Assembly (NCBI GenBank): GCA_019925095.2
Contig: JAHHIN020000030.1
Span: 2,384,501-2,448,500 of the forward strand
Origin: Dendrolimus kikuchii
Lineage: Eukaryota; Arthropoda; Insecta; Lepidoptera; Lasiocampidae
Reading direction: 5' to 3'
Length of the DNA: 64,000 nucleotides
Position numbers and translations under genes: made by a program. The notes beneath the pieces were generated by a model. That model worked only from the letters and a program-made list of their open reading frames with translations. It ran no database searches and was not told where the DNA came from. This document shows positions 10,040 through 21,754 of this stretch, in pieces (the first letter of the stretch is position 1; each line of letters starts with the position of its first letter).

Positions 10040-10487
10040 ATGTAGGACCCGATCCCAGCGCCACCTACCGGTTCCAATTGTTGATTTAAACCATCCGGGG
10101 ACCCACTCAAACACACAATCACCAAAATCGGTCCAGGTGATCAGAAGGATTCTAGAACCCGATCTCAGCGCCACCCACCGATTCTAATTGCGAATCTAAA
10201 CCTTCCCGGAACCCACTCACAAACACAAGAACAAAATCACCAAAATCGCTGCAGGTGATTAAGAAGATTATAGAACCCGATCTCAGCGCCACCTACTGGT
10301 TCTAATTGTGAATCTAAACCATCCCGGAACCCACTCAAACACACAAAAACAAAATGACCAAAATCGCTCCAGGTGATTAGGAGGATTCTAGAACCCGATC
10401 TCAACGCCACCTACCGGTTGTAATTGCGAATCTAAACCTTCCCGGAACCCACTCAAACACACAAAAACAAAATCACCAAAGAACGAC
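10040..10487 (+). repeat. Tandem repeat of about 118 bp, nearly four units
   Basis: The CCCGATCYCAGCGCCACC core starts at 10048, 10158, 10276 and 10394, giving periods of 110, 118 and 118 bp. Each unit ends in an AAACACAAAAACAAAATCACC-like stretch. A related one-and-a-bit-unit copy lies at 32528-32680, next to a sequence typical of dispersed lepidopteran repeats (AAATCGGTACAGCCGTTC). Confidence 0.85.
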
Positions 10488-10565
10488 TGGACAATTTTTT
10501 ATGATTTTTGTGTTTATGGAATTGTCTTCGTCCGGAATAGGATAATGAGTATTAAAATATGATAT

Positions 10566-10830
10566 TACATACATACATACATAACTTCACGCCAGTTCCC
10601 TTGCGGGGTAGGCACGAGCAACAGAGCGCTTTTCAGGCTTATTCTTACACACCTCACTTGCTTCTTTGACATTCATAGCTCTTGTCATGCATGCTCGTCT
10701 GTTCTTAAGGCTCCTGACATCACCTTCTGCTAGTACACGATCAATTTGATCATGAAAGGTGTGTCGTGCATTCCTTTCCTTACCTTCACCCCGACACTCT
10801 CTTTCAGACCAACTCTCTTTCTTACTTCGG
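10566..10830 (-). repeat. Dispersed repeat with (TATG)n tail, copy 1
   Basis: It begins on the plus strand with CATACATACATACATAACTTCACGCC, so the microsatellite tail is at its 3' end on the minus strand. The adjacent CCAGTTCCCTTGCGGGGTAGGCACG block recurs in the opposite orientation at 33500-33600. It is probably the 3' end of a LINE or SINE; no ORF is preserved. Confidence 0.65.
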
Positions 10831-11054
10831 TATTACGAAAAAATAAGGTTGGCAATTCGTTGTGCTCGCCCCTCGTGTTGCAAACATCTATAGGGGACGG
10901 TAACTATATTGCGTAGGTCCAGCTTCGCAATAAACAACGTACTAAATTTTTTATTATAGCAAGATTTAATACCTATAAAACATATTTACTACAGTTATGT
11001 TGAAATACTCAATGTATCGACTTATACATGTTATTGTATTGTTTTGTAAGTCTT

Positions 11055-11615
11055 CTTTTTTTTTTATTGCATTAGTTCAGCAGACAGGCGGACAGTCCAC
11101 CTGATGGAAAGCGATTACTATCGTTTAAGGACATCTGCAATACCAAATGCGCTGCTACTCTATAAAGGGAGACTGCCCGGTTACTAATATCGGAACACAA
11201 CTCTAGGTTGTTATGGCGACATTCTCTAGACTCTAGGGGCGTTACTTATAATCATTTCTTAAATTTAAAGAAACTGCTCAGCAGCTGATTAGTGACAATC
11301 TTACCCATAAACTCCTCTTTAGTTGAAAATTTTGGGTACAACCTACTTTAATCATTCAAATTTCGTTTATCTGTGCTCCTCTTAGGTAAACAACAGATAA
11401 TACACGTTTATAAGTGAAAGAAAAGATATCCAATGATTAGGGTCTGATTCTGATTCTCTTACTTAAGTGATGCCTAATCGTTTCTTAATGAGATTATTAT
11501 AAGTAAGGCCGTAGATCGCGGGTGGTAGCCATCCAGACGGGAAAATACTCTCCCACCTGGCTGTGGGTTATTTTGTCGCCTCTTACAACAGGCTGCCCCA
11601 ATGCAGGAAATTACA
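11055..11615 (-). repeat. A-tailed dispersed retroposon family (copy 4), split by a MITE
   Basis: The family sequence runs from the poly-T at 11055 to 11236, is interrupted by a 275-bp MITE, and resumes at 11512 with GGGTGGTAGCCATCCAG through TTACAACAGG. The two halves join in the order seen in the unbroken copies, so the MITE arrived later. Confidence 0.8.
11237..11511. mobile_element. MITE with GGGCCTTACTTATAAT-type ends and 3-bp target duplication (copy 1)
   Basis: 275 bp with inverted ends: GGGCGTTACTTATAAT on the left and ATTATAAGTAAGGCCG on the right. It is flanked by TAG (11234-11236 and 11512-11514). It is about 90% similar by eye to 24556-24831, which has TAT on both sides. A 3-bp TAN duplication and G-rich ends suggest a PIF/Harbinger-type mobiliser, but this is inference. 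No coding capacity. Confidence 0.85.
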
Positions 11616-11739
11616 TTCTATCTAAATATGACTCGACGACGACTTGCGTATCTAATCAGTGCCTGGTGTCCGTGAAAATTCAAGTTTTAAATAGTCTTCT
11701 ATAACTTTACTGCTTAATCTATGATAATGTTATTTGCGA

Positions 11740-11975
11740 TATTTTTTTATTATTTTTTATTGCAGGAGATCAGCAGACAGGCAGACGGCCCACTTGATGG
11801 AAAGCGGTTACCATGGCCTATGGACATTTGCAACACCAAAGTTGCTACAAATGCGCTGCTGCTCTCTTAACGGAGACTGGAACCTAGTCACTAATGCCGG
11901 CACACAACTCAAGGTTGTTATGGCGACATACTTTAGACCAGGGGTGGTAGCCATCCAGTCGGGCATATACCACCT
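11740..11975 (-). repeat. A-tailed dispersed retroposon family (copy 5)
   Basis: This copy starts at poly-T 11740 and contains GGAGATCAGCAGACAGGCAG, GGAAAGCGGTTACC and GGGGTGGTAGCCATCCAG in the family order. It stops at about 11975, short of the 5' end seen in copy 2. The ORF over it is a by-product. Confidence 0.8.
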
Positions 11976-12673
11976 GGCAAATTATAATACAAAGTATTTA
12001 CGTTCTAGTAATAATCTTTCCTTAAGTATCTACCTAAATGGAGTTCACTATCTCCCTCACATATTGCCACAGTTCTGAAGATATAAAATCATATAATTGA
12101 CATACGATAAATGCGTATTACAAAAAACTAAATTTAAAAAAAACGAGTGTTTCACAATAAAATTTTGATTCAGAGCAGATGTCATACACAAAAAAATCTC
12201 TTTTCACAAGATTTTTTACATACATTTTTTTTTGTGAAAAACTAAAACGTTTCTTCTTCTATTCTTAACTCGTGTCTATAAAGGTCTTCACGCTACGTCC
12301 TCGTTGGTAATCGGTCACCTCCTGCCCTTGATGAAAAATGTAGGTCCAGAACAACAAGTAAAGGGTTAATAAGTTATCGTTCTGAGGCCTTACTCTCAAA
12401 CGCCTTTCGTCGTTCGTTGTCGTTTGATCGGCCCGAAAGAGTCAACAAAAATTTTGATAAAAGAAAGAAGGAATAATATTTTTTTAAACTATAATAATAT
12501 AGTCGAAATAATACAAAAATAAATGGAACATATAATGAACTTAAATACCTATATATAAAAAAACAAGGAAAAAAAGGTTCTAAAATGAAAACGGGACGAC
12601 GTAAGATGTTAGGCTGTGGAGTAAACCCTCAGAGACGTAAGTATTAAATGCAAGATTAAATGTCTTTCCACAG
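11976..12673. other. Non-coding stretch, possibly intron upstream of the interrupted exon
   Basis: AT-rich with no ORF of note. It ends in TGTCTTTCCACAG, a good splice acceptor directly before the open frame starting at 12674. GT donors that could pair with it lie at 12601 (GTAAGATG) and 12637 (GTAAGTAT); the first would give a 73-nt intron. Neither is provable from sequence alone. Confidence 0.4.
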
Positions 12674-12873
12674 ATATCATAACGCCCTCATTTGAAGTCA
12701 GCGTCCAAATAGATGGTGTCATAGATGTTGGCCCAAACTGGAACTACATTTATAAAATAAGACAAAATAAAGACACAGAGAGAAATGGTCACGATAGTAA
12801 CAGTAAACTCAAGAAAAAACACCATAAAACAAATAAAGAAAAACATGTCAATGTTGCCAGAGACATGAACAAT
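12674..12873 (+). pseudogene. Unrecognised host-like exon, left part, interrupted by a 10.6 kb insertion
   Basis: From a TTTCCACAG acceptor, one frame stays open for 66 codons. It encodes a passage with QIDGVIDVGPNWNYIYKIRQ, then a Lys/His/Asn-rich linker ending VARDMNN. The frame meets foreign sequence at 12874. The right half resumes at 23459 in the same phase after TGAACAAT, which occurs on both sides of the insertion (12866-12873 and 23451-23458). I do not recognise the protein family. It has no similarity to the transposon proteins around it, which is why I take it as host-derived. Confidence 0.5.
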
Positions 12874-13276
12874 GGGGATTGTTCTTTTTTTTTCAATTTA
12901 GCTTTTTGAAAAACAATTTCGAGGAATAGTGTTCCTAATCATTTATGTCTAGTTAAAATTCCAAAAAACGTACAATCCCCTTGTATTTTGAAAGAAATGC
13001 GTTTGACCTTTATTTGACCTTACTAAATCCTGTGACGTCATTTACGTCTGGTGAAATGCATATGAATACCGTAGCCATTCAGTTTCAAAATACAAAAGGG
13101 CCGACATTTTCCTTTTTATGTCATTGATATGTCATACAACATCAACATAAACAAACATTTTATTCGACGTACTCCAGAATAAAATTATGTATATATTAGC
13201 TCTTCAGACTAATATTTCTTAAATATCTGTAAAGACAATACTCACATATGGTCTCGTAACTAAAAGTCAAAGGAAA

Positions 13277-13795
13277 GTGCATTATATAAACGAGCGTCTT
13301 CGTAAATGGCGATTGGAACGATGTCGAAACCTTTTCAAGAGATACGATCCGAAAAATAACCTGTTTACTGATGAGAAGATCATCACGGTGGAAGAAAATT
13401 TAACCGGCAAAACAATACACCTTACGCCAGAAGTTAGAAGGACGTACAAAATCACATATTGGAAACAATGATTTAAGCATTAAGTGATACTTTATTCGCT
13501 GGATAGCAGTGGATTTTCCAACAGGACTCTGTACCCTCCCATGAAGCTAATTCAATCCAACATTGGTTGTAAGCCAATTTGTCAGACTTTGTTCAGAGCA
13601 TAGGTTGGCCTTCGTCGAGTTCTGACTTGAATTCTTTGGAGTATTCTTTATGAACTGCATTGGAGCTAATGGCACACAAAAAGTTCACCAGAACCTGAAT
13701 TTATCTCAAGCCAGCCCAAATCAATAAATGGAAACTGATTGAAAAGATTAGTACCACCATAGAAGAACAGCCTATATCTTTAAAGCTTAATTAAT
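13277..13795 (+). pseudogene. mariner-type transposase relic
   Basis: An open piece at 13277-13471 contains RCRNLFKRYDPKNNLFTDEK, the signature of the first catalytic aspartate of mariner transposases. After frameshifts and stops the downstream sequence still reads in pieces as FQQDSVPSHEANSIQHWL and then SSSDLNSLEYSLWTALE, matching the second aspartate and the C-terminal catalytic block. The DNA-binding N-terminus is missing, and no flanking mariner inverted repeats or TA duplication were found. A dead fragment inside the composite insertion. Confidence 0.8.
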
Positions 13796-14899
13796 TGAAA
13801 ACAAGGATGGCTATTTTAAATAACTTATTTTTATATATACATAAATCTAGATGTTATTAGTTATAATTAATGTAAACAATTTATGAATATTTAACATTCC
13901 TCCAAAAATATTTTAGCTTTACTTTGTCTGAAGATTTGACTATCTTAAGATTTCACATTAAGAGTTATAAGAATAAGATGGTGTCTATACTGAAAGCAAA
14001 CTATTGTGAGTTATAAATTTGTATGTGCCATATATTTATATGAATTGATTAATAAAATATATCTTTTGAGTTATTATTTTGCAAGATGAAATAATAAATA
14101 ACTTTTAGCAGTTAAACTTGTTTATTTACTTAAACACTTATTAATAATAATTTAGGACATATTATATAATCTTTTCAGAAATGTTCAGTTTTATCTTTTT
14201 CTTTTTTCTGGAGGCTAGCATTTGGTTTTTTCTATACATAAAGTTTTCATGTAAACTGCAGTGGATAAGTCATAAAATTCTATGATCAAGCATAACCCTT
14301 GCTTATGCAGAAAAGTTGTTGCTAATTTATTCTGAACCTGAAAGAAAAAAGATATAAAATGTCTATTTAATTACTTGCATAGTCATAAATTTTCATGTTA
14401 GTAACTATGTTACACATCAAAATCATATTATTAAGAGATTTACAATCATTAAGGTATTTGTCACAAATCTTCATATTCCATGAAATCCTTCAAGCTATAG
14501 ATGTGCTTAATTAGTCACTTTTAAGCCCGCAAGTGAATATATTTAAAACTACTTGAAAGTTTCATATTTTCCGGTAATTTGTTGTATAAGCTCAGATCCA
14601 TAACATACATTAGCAATCAAACACACTACCTAACCGCCAGGGCAGTGGTGCAATGTCTGTTCCTTTATTTGTATGTATCTATATGAGATACTTTACTTGT
14701 ATTATAGGTTATTAAGAAAGTAATATAGGTTGCTGATTTATTGATTGTGCCAAATTATCAAATAAGTAATTAATATTATTTTAATCAGTTTCTAATGAAT
14801 GAGTGAGACATGTAGCTATTTTTCTATAAATAGGTGCACATTTTAGATGAATTTTGAATTCAACACAAAGTAAACTTACATCAATCATATATTAAATAA

Positions 14900-16720
14900 T
14901 AATTAACATTACCTACTGGTTTCGGTAAATTTGCATAAACGCGGAACCTGAAAATTACGCATTTTTTTGTATTCAAAGACTTTACATATGGTTTTCTATG
15001 GTACAATAACGACACTAAAATCATCGGTAAGCCATCATTTAGGCAAAAAATTAATAAACAATACAATTAATTACGAAATACGTGCATTATATCGCTAGAA
15101 ATACTGTTCAATTTTAGCGTGACGACTTACCTACTAATTATAATAAAAACACAATTATTTTAATTTTGGGATTAGTCTGCAAATGTAACATATATGACAT
15201 GATCAAAATAATTAATAATTATAAAATCAAATATTACGGGAATGCTAAAAAATCACGACATTTTGTAATTTGTAAGTAAAACCTCAGATTAATAATATTG
15301 AGAGACAAAGTTTTTACCTCACTTTGCTAAATGTCAGGCAAAGGAACTAAATCCGTACAGCATGAATATCAATATTATTCAATCAAACTGAACATCTTTG
15401 AATGACATAAAAATACGGAATTTTAGATTTTTCACATTATTGTGATTAAGATCATTATTATATTTTTGTAGTTTGTATATATAATTACCGACAACATGCA
15501 ATACTAATGTTAGACAAACAATATATAGGTGTGAGGGGTGTTCGAAGGTTATGGCAAGGATAGTGGGTTAGGTTAGGTTATCTTTAGACCAAAGCCCACG
15601 AGCCGAGCGAGCGAAGCGAGCGTGCCGCGGTAGCGGCCGGCGAGTGGCAGAACCGACTTTAACTTTTATTAAAATTATCAACGAATAAATGGAAACCAGT
15701 CGGTTCTGCCAGTCGGCTTTGGTCTAAAGATAACCTAACCTAACCCACTGTCCTTGTCACTGGTTACACCTTCGACCACCCCTTACACCTATACTTTGTT
15801 CTGCTTACATTGGTATTGCATGTAGTCGGTATTTATATATACAAACTAGAAAAATATATTAATTATCTTAGTTACAATAATGTGAAAAATCTAAAATTCC
15901 ATACTTTCATGTCATCCAATGATCTTCAGATTGATTGAAAAATATTGATATTCATGCTGTATGGATTTAGTGTCTTTGCCTAACAAGTAGCAAAGTGGCA
16001 GAACCGACTGCTTAACATTAATTATGGTTAAAGTCTATTCTGCTTGCGGCTTTGGTCTGACGCTAACCTAACCTAACCCACTGACCTTCTCATTGGTCGC
16101 AACCTTCAACCGCTCCTCACAACCTATTTTTTGTGTTGCTAACATTGGCATTGCATATTCGAGCTCTAGTGTGAAGCTAACCCAACCTAAAGAGTGGCAA
16201 GCAAAGGAAATAAATCCAAACAGCCTATTTTTTATTAAGAATACATCAGACAATGCTGTATGGATTTATTTCCTGTGCCTGCCACTCTGATGAACTAAAT
16301 TACAATAAAAAGATTTGTCTTTAGCAGTCTCAACACTCTTTAGCAGTGTAGTTTACTTTATGTAGCATGGCGGTTTTATCTGGGAAGTGTTTTGTAGTTT
16401 TTAACCTAATAAAATGTGCTTTAAAATTTAATAAAGTAAGATTGATTGTTTTTAAGTTAACTTATGTGTTTGTGCTCAAAATCACAAGTGTTTAGCAACG
16501 TGCCCTATTACTTTACAATAATAATATTAGCATAGTAGGCAGTCTGTGTATATTCTAAGGTAATTGTATTGTTTATTAATTATGTGCCTAAATGAAGGTT
16601 TTCCGACAATTTTAATTTCGTTATTGTACCATAGCAAACCATAATTATAATCTTGTATATTAAAAAAACGCATAATTTTCGGGTTCCGCCTTTATGCAAA
16701 TTTACCCTACTTACATCAGA
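14900..16720. repeat. Foldback (long inverted repeat) structure
   Basis: The inner arms 15320-15597 and 15714-15998 pair over about 280 bp around a 118-nt centre. That centre itself contains the small inverted pair GGCAGAACCGACT / AGTCGGTTCTGCC. Farther out, 14900-15070 pairs with 16557-16720; an unrelated block (16000-16556) interrupts the right arm. The inner arms carry GGTTAGGTTAGGTTA, a short TTAGG-like tract. A stretch homologous to 14900-15265 recurs inverted at 21755-22090, so the outer arm exists three times. No ORF. Confidence 0.75.
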
Positions 16721-17979
16721 ATTTTTGTACTACGAGTATAGCTATGTACTCTAATAACATTACATGTTAGGTAGGTTTAGCGTATCAGCCTTTACAAAAT
16801 TAACACTCCTATTTGAAGATCCGGCCATGTTTAGAAAGAGAAAATATTTAATACATTTTCATTAATAAAACAGTTCACTTTTTTGTCGGATGACTTTAGA
16901 AGATTTTTCTAAGGACGAAATTAATTGTAATGAATAATATTATAATTTATACGTGCTGCATTAACCGCCGATCTAAAGCCTAAATACCCAATGTTGCCAG
17001 GTTGCTAATAGTGAAATTACTAAAATTTGTAATTCTTGTAGGTACACACGTGTGTGTAGGAGAGTAACTCCCAACATATTGACTTAAAAAAGACCTTATC
17101 GAACATCGCCATGATTTTTAAATTGAAAACTTCAGTAGATACTTCTAGGATGGGGAAAATGCACTGAATTCGCACGACCGTCACGCTCAGATACCAAGTT
17201 TGTATCTCTGAAGTGCAGTCCTAACGACTGATATTTTTTTTAAAGGTCTGACTAATAATACACCCCCCGTACCCCTCAATTGAAACTGACAATACAACCT
17301 TTTTATTTTAACTGGATTGACAACATCATTGGATAATGAGACTATGTCTAGGTATCAGACATTAAAAATGATAACCATTTGGGTTATCATTTTTAATGTC
17401 TGATACCAAATCAAAGTATTTTAGAGGTCGAATGAGCTTTATCTGTTGTAATCGCCGAAAGAATACTTTATTACAAATGAAGAAAAGTAATGACATCGCA
17501 ATGGTGTCTAATAGGTAATTTATGCCTGATTATCAATTAATGGTATTCAGTCTAACTGTACATTGTTCAGTTTAAGTTACATTATATTGATTTTTCACTA
17601 AAGGTCACTTTAAATAACTTTAGAAAATAATAAACGGTAACTTTAGAAAATAATAAATGTTGAACCCCAAAATATATAAAATATATCTACCGATAAAATT
17701 GCTAAGCTGGCCACACTAAAATGATCACGGTGTGTCATAATGAATAATGACAGTAACATTTAAATAGTAGCACAGATTAATATGATTATTTTCTTTTTAT
17801 AGGCAAAGGAATTAATGTAAAGTTGTCCCCAATGACGTCATCGGATAATTTGTTTAAAAATCGAATAAAAAAAAAACTAACTCTTAAAACACAAAAATAT
17901 TCAAATTAGTATCTTAAAATACCCTATTTTACATAATAAAAATATAAAATCAGAGGGTAATTTTTTTTGAACAATCCCC
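16557..17979 (+). repeat. Composite arm, copy 1 (direct repeat of 21940-23461)
   Basis: About 1.4 kb that is roughly 93-95% identical by eye to 21940-23461. Shared landmarks are GCATAATTTTCGGGTTCCGC, AACATTACATGTTAGGTAGG, ACACACGTGTGTGT, and the terminal CAGAGGGTAATTTTTTTTGAACAATCCC. Copy 2 has about 115 bp extra at 22089-22205. Copy 1 has the perfect hairpin at 17351-17407 where copy 2 has a shorter form. Copy 1 abuts the I-clade LINE, copy 2 abuts the host exon. Confidence 0.85.
17351..17407. repeat. Perfect hairpin, 26-bp arms and 5-nt loop
   Basis: Arms 17351-17376 and 17382-17407 are exact reverse complements around ATTTG. The homologous place in copy 2 (22860-22900) has one full arm and only a stub of the other. 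The perfect palindrome was therefore either made here or collapsed there. Confidence 0.95.
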
Positions 17980-20900
17980 GTCTTTAGTATTGTTGAGACT
18001 TGGTTAAAACCAGAGTCTCACTTTTCTGTAGCAGGATATGCCTGCCTTCGGCATGACAGGCCCGATGGCTGGGATGGCTCTGCTATCCTTATTAGAAATG
18101 ATATTAAATATTCAAGAATCCCTCTTCCGTCGTTTGATAACCTCTATGGCGTTGCTATAAAAATCACAAACCTATCTTAAGTATTTACTTACCCCATCCT
18201 GTTATAAATGTTATGAATAACCTTAGAACTATTCTAAGCCTTCTTCCTTCTCCGGTCCTCATGCTCGGCGATTTCAACTGCCATCACTATTTATGGGGCT
18301 CACTAAGCTGTGACTCAGTTGGCAATATATTGGTTGACTTAATAGATGAAATGGATCTATGTATCCTTAATGACGGCCGTCCCACTCGGCGAGGCTCCCC
18401 TTTGCAATCCCCTTCTGCTTTAGACATATCTCTTTGCTCTTCTTCACTCGCTTCTAGTTTATATTGGGATGTGGCTCCTCTATCTTATGGTAGTGATCAT
18501 ATGCCCATTATTATTTCTCTGCCACAAAAATCTTCCCCTCCTCCTTTTTCTCCTCTTCAAAAATACCGACTTTCGGGTGCTAATTGGAATAAATACTCCG
18601 GAATTTTAACGGAAAAAACAAATCGATTACCTATTTTATCTACAGATAACGTCCAAATATGCTACGATGGCTTTGTAGAATCATTACACTCTGCGGCCTC
18701 TGAATCTATCCCCCTTAAACGTCCTTGCCACAAATACGCTCCGCCACCTTGGTGGGACAATGAATGCTCGAAAACAATCGAGGAGAGAAATGTCGCGGAA
18801 AAAGCTTTCACGTCACTAATGACACTAGAAAACTTCATCAAGTATCGCAAAGCTCAAGCTATATGCAAGCGCACTTTAGCCCAAAAGAAACGTTTAGAAT
18901 GGTTTAAATTTTGTGAATCTGTGTCTCCTGACACACACCCCACAAAAGTGTGGAAATCCATCAAAAAATTCAAATCTAGCTATAGTACTCCTCCATCTCC
19001 ATCTTCTAATGAACCGATCTGGTTAGACAAATTTCTTGACAAAATTGCCCCCCCTTTTGTCCCAACCCTAATAGATCTCCCCATAATATACAGTCTATCG
19101 GAGTCCTCTGATCCTCTGTCAATCCCTTTTTCTTTCCCAGAGCTTAAAATCGTTCTTCAGGGCCTTTCTGATTCAGCACCTGGACACGACGGCATTCCTT
19201 ATTCCTTTTTAGTCAATGCTAGTGAATCTTCACTGCTATATTACTTATCCATCGTAAATTCCATGTTTTCTAACGGATATATTCCGCATTCATGGAAATC
19301 TCAAATAGTGATTCCAATCTTAAAACCAGGGAAAGACCCGAAAGAGGCTAGTTCGTTCAGACCTATAGCATTGTCTTCCGTTTTATGCAAGGTCGCGGAG
19401 CATATGATCAAAAACAGGCTTGTCTGGTTTGTTGAAAAAATTGCATTTTACCCCCAACGCAACATGGCTTTAGAAAGGGCAGAGGCGTAACTGATAACCA
19501 CAGCATTCTTCTTACCGATATCCGTATTGCATTTTCAAACTCGACTTCAGTGGTTGCTGCCTTCCTTGACATATCCGCTGCATATGATAATGTACTAATT
19601 TCGGTACTCAGAAACAAGATATTTAAGCTGAGCATTCCTGACAAATTAGTACTCTTTATTTGTAATCTATTAGCTCACAGAGAAATCAAGCTAAGACTAG
19701 ATGGACAAAACAAAGCAAGCAGAAACATCTGGAAGGGCCTACAGCAGGGTTCTGTTTTAAGTCCAATATTGTTTAACATTTACACATATGATATTGAGTC
19801 AACAATAGACGAGTCTTGTAGCCTTCTGCAGTACGCTGACGACTTGTGTATTTATAGCTCCAATAAGAGCGTTATAACTGCAGCAGCTAAGGTCGAAAAA
19901 TGCCTTCTTGCTTTGGGGGGATGGCTTTCCGCCCATGGCTTGGATCTGTCTCCAACTAAAAGTATTGCAGTCGTATTTACTAGATCTCTTGTTGTACCGC
20001 CAATCGATATTATTTATAACAGTCAAAAAATTCCATAGGATAATCAAGTCAAATTTTTGGGTTTGTTTTTGGATTCTCGCCTCTCAAGTAAATTTCATAT
20101 CGATTATATAGTCAAAAAGTGTGAAAAAAACATAAATATGTTAAGAGCTCTCTCCGGCACGTGGTGGGGTACCCATCCATACTCACAAAAATTATTATAT
20201 AATGCTTTCGTTAGAACTCACCTCGACTTTGATATGTTCTTATTAGAACCTTGTAATAAAACTTCATTATCTAGGCTAGATTCCGTACAATCCAAAGCTT
20301 TGCGTATTGTACTTGGGGCCATGAAATCCTCTCCCATTCGCGCTCTTCAAGTGGAATGCGTAGACCCCCCACTTCGTCTGAGACGGCAATATCTGGCTGA
20401 CAGATATTTACTTCGTATTGCTCAACTTAACTCTCATCCCCTATTAGACAAATTAAAAAAATTATCTAACCTTATTCATTGTAATAATTACTGGGTTCAT
20501 AAAGATCCTCCTCCCTTAATAAATAGCTTGAACTACCTAAATACCATTAAAGCTCCTATATTTAACTCTAATCTTTTACCCCTATACAAAATTGCCTTTG
20601 AATCTATCTGCATAAAAGTGACTACACACACTTTAAATCTATCTAAAACTTGTTTGAATGCCGACTCAAATTTTAATCGCGTTATAAAGAAAAAGTGTCC
20701 CAATTCCACTCTTATCTTTACAGATGCTTCAAAATCCTCTGACAATGAATGCATTGGCTCTGCTTTTGTCCATACTGACACTAAATATTCGAATATGCAC
20801 AAATTACCTCCAGAAGCTTCAGTGTTCACAGGTGAATGTATTGCTATACTTAGTGCAGTAATGTATATAGCTGACAACAACCCCTCCCCTACTACAATTG

Positions 20901-21750
20901 TCACTGACTGTCTTAGCGCACTAAATGCTCTTTCCCAAAAACCCATTACAAACTGCATGAAACACCCAATTATTTCGACGATTAAAAACTTATTACATTT
21001 CTGCCAGTGTAAAAACATAAAAATAGAATTTGCTTGGGTGCCTAGCCATTTAGGTATAAAAGGAAATGAAGCTGCTGACCAAGCTGCCAAGAAAGCAATT
21101 AACGAAGGCGACACAAAATTTTACCAACATTTTTCACGGGATTTAATGTGCTGTGCTAAAAGGAGATTAAAGTCAAGCTGGGAGAGCGACTGGCAATCCG
21201 TATCTGTCCAATATTCTAAGGTGCAACCAGTTGTTCCATCGATTCCCTGGTTTTTTAAATTTAGAGGATTCAGTAAGAGGGCCTCTAGCATTTTAATACG
21301 CATACGACTTGGCCACACTTGCAGCCCTATACATTTATTTAAACTTAAGATAAAGAATTCCCCCATTTGTGATTGTAGTTTAGAAGAAGGTACCCTGGAT
21401 CATATATTTTTTAACTGTCCCCTCAACAATAACTGCCCACCTCTATATTCCTTACTCACCAAAACTAAAACTCCTCTCCCTACTAATTTGTTGTCGCTTG
21501 TATGTCTCCCATCCCATGATGTTTTGTCTGTGTTAGCCTACTTTATTGATACTAACCAAATTAAATTATAATAATTGTATGTTCATGTTTGTGTCTTGAT
21601 AAATGTTTGTGTTTGTACTTGCTTCAGGTAACATTTCAGATTGATCAAATCTTTATTGTATTTCTTTGCTGTCGTTAAATCGACATAAGTGATTCTTTCA
21701 CTACTTGACATTGGCAACATCGCCCTAGCAGCAATAGCCATAAAAAAAAA
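17980..21750 (+). pseudogene. I-clade LINE, 5'-truncated and decayed
   Basis: It starts abruptly within the endonuclease (ETWLKPESHF-like) and continues through MLGDFNCHHYLWGS and GSDHMPIIISL, then reverse transcriptase with FLDISAAYDNV and QYADDLCIYS. RNase H follows with FTDASKSS, TGECIAILSA, TDCLSAL and a SHLGIKGNEAAD block, then a C-terminal C/H cluster (CDCSLEEGTLDHIFFNC). Damage: breaks before 18213, a frameshift near 19455-19490, and an in-frame TAG at 20036-20038. The 3' UTR ends GACATTGGCAACATC...AGCCATAAAAAAAAAA at about 21750, matching the 3' ends of the intact relatives at 58557 and 63340. Its 5' end abuts GAACAATCCCC of arm copy 1. I find no target duplication. Confidence 0.9.
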
Positions 21751-21754
21751 ATGG

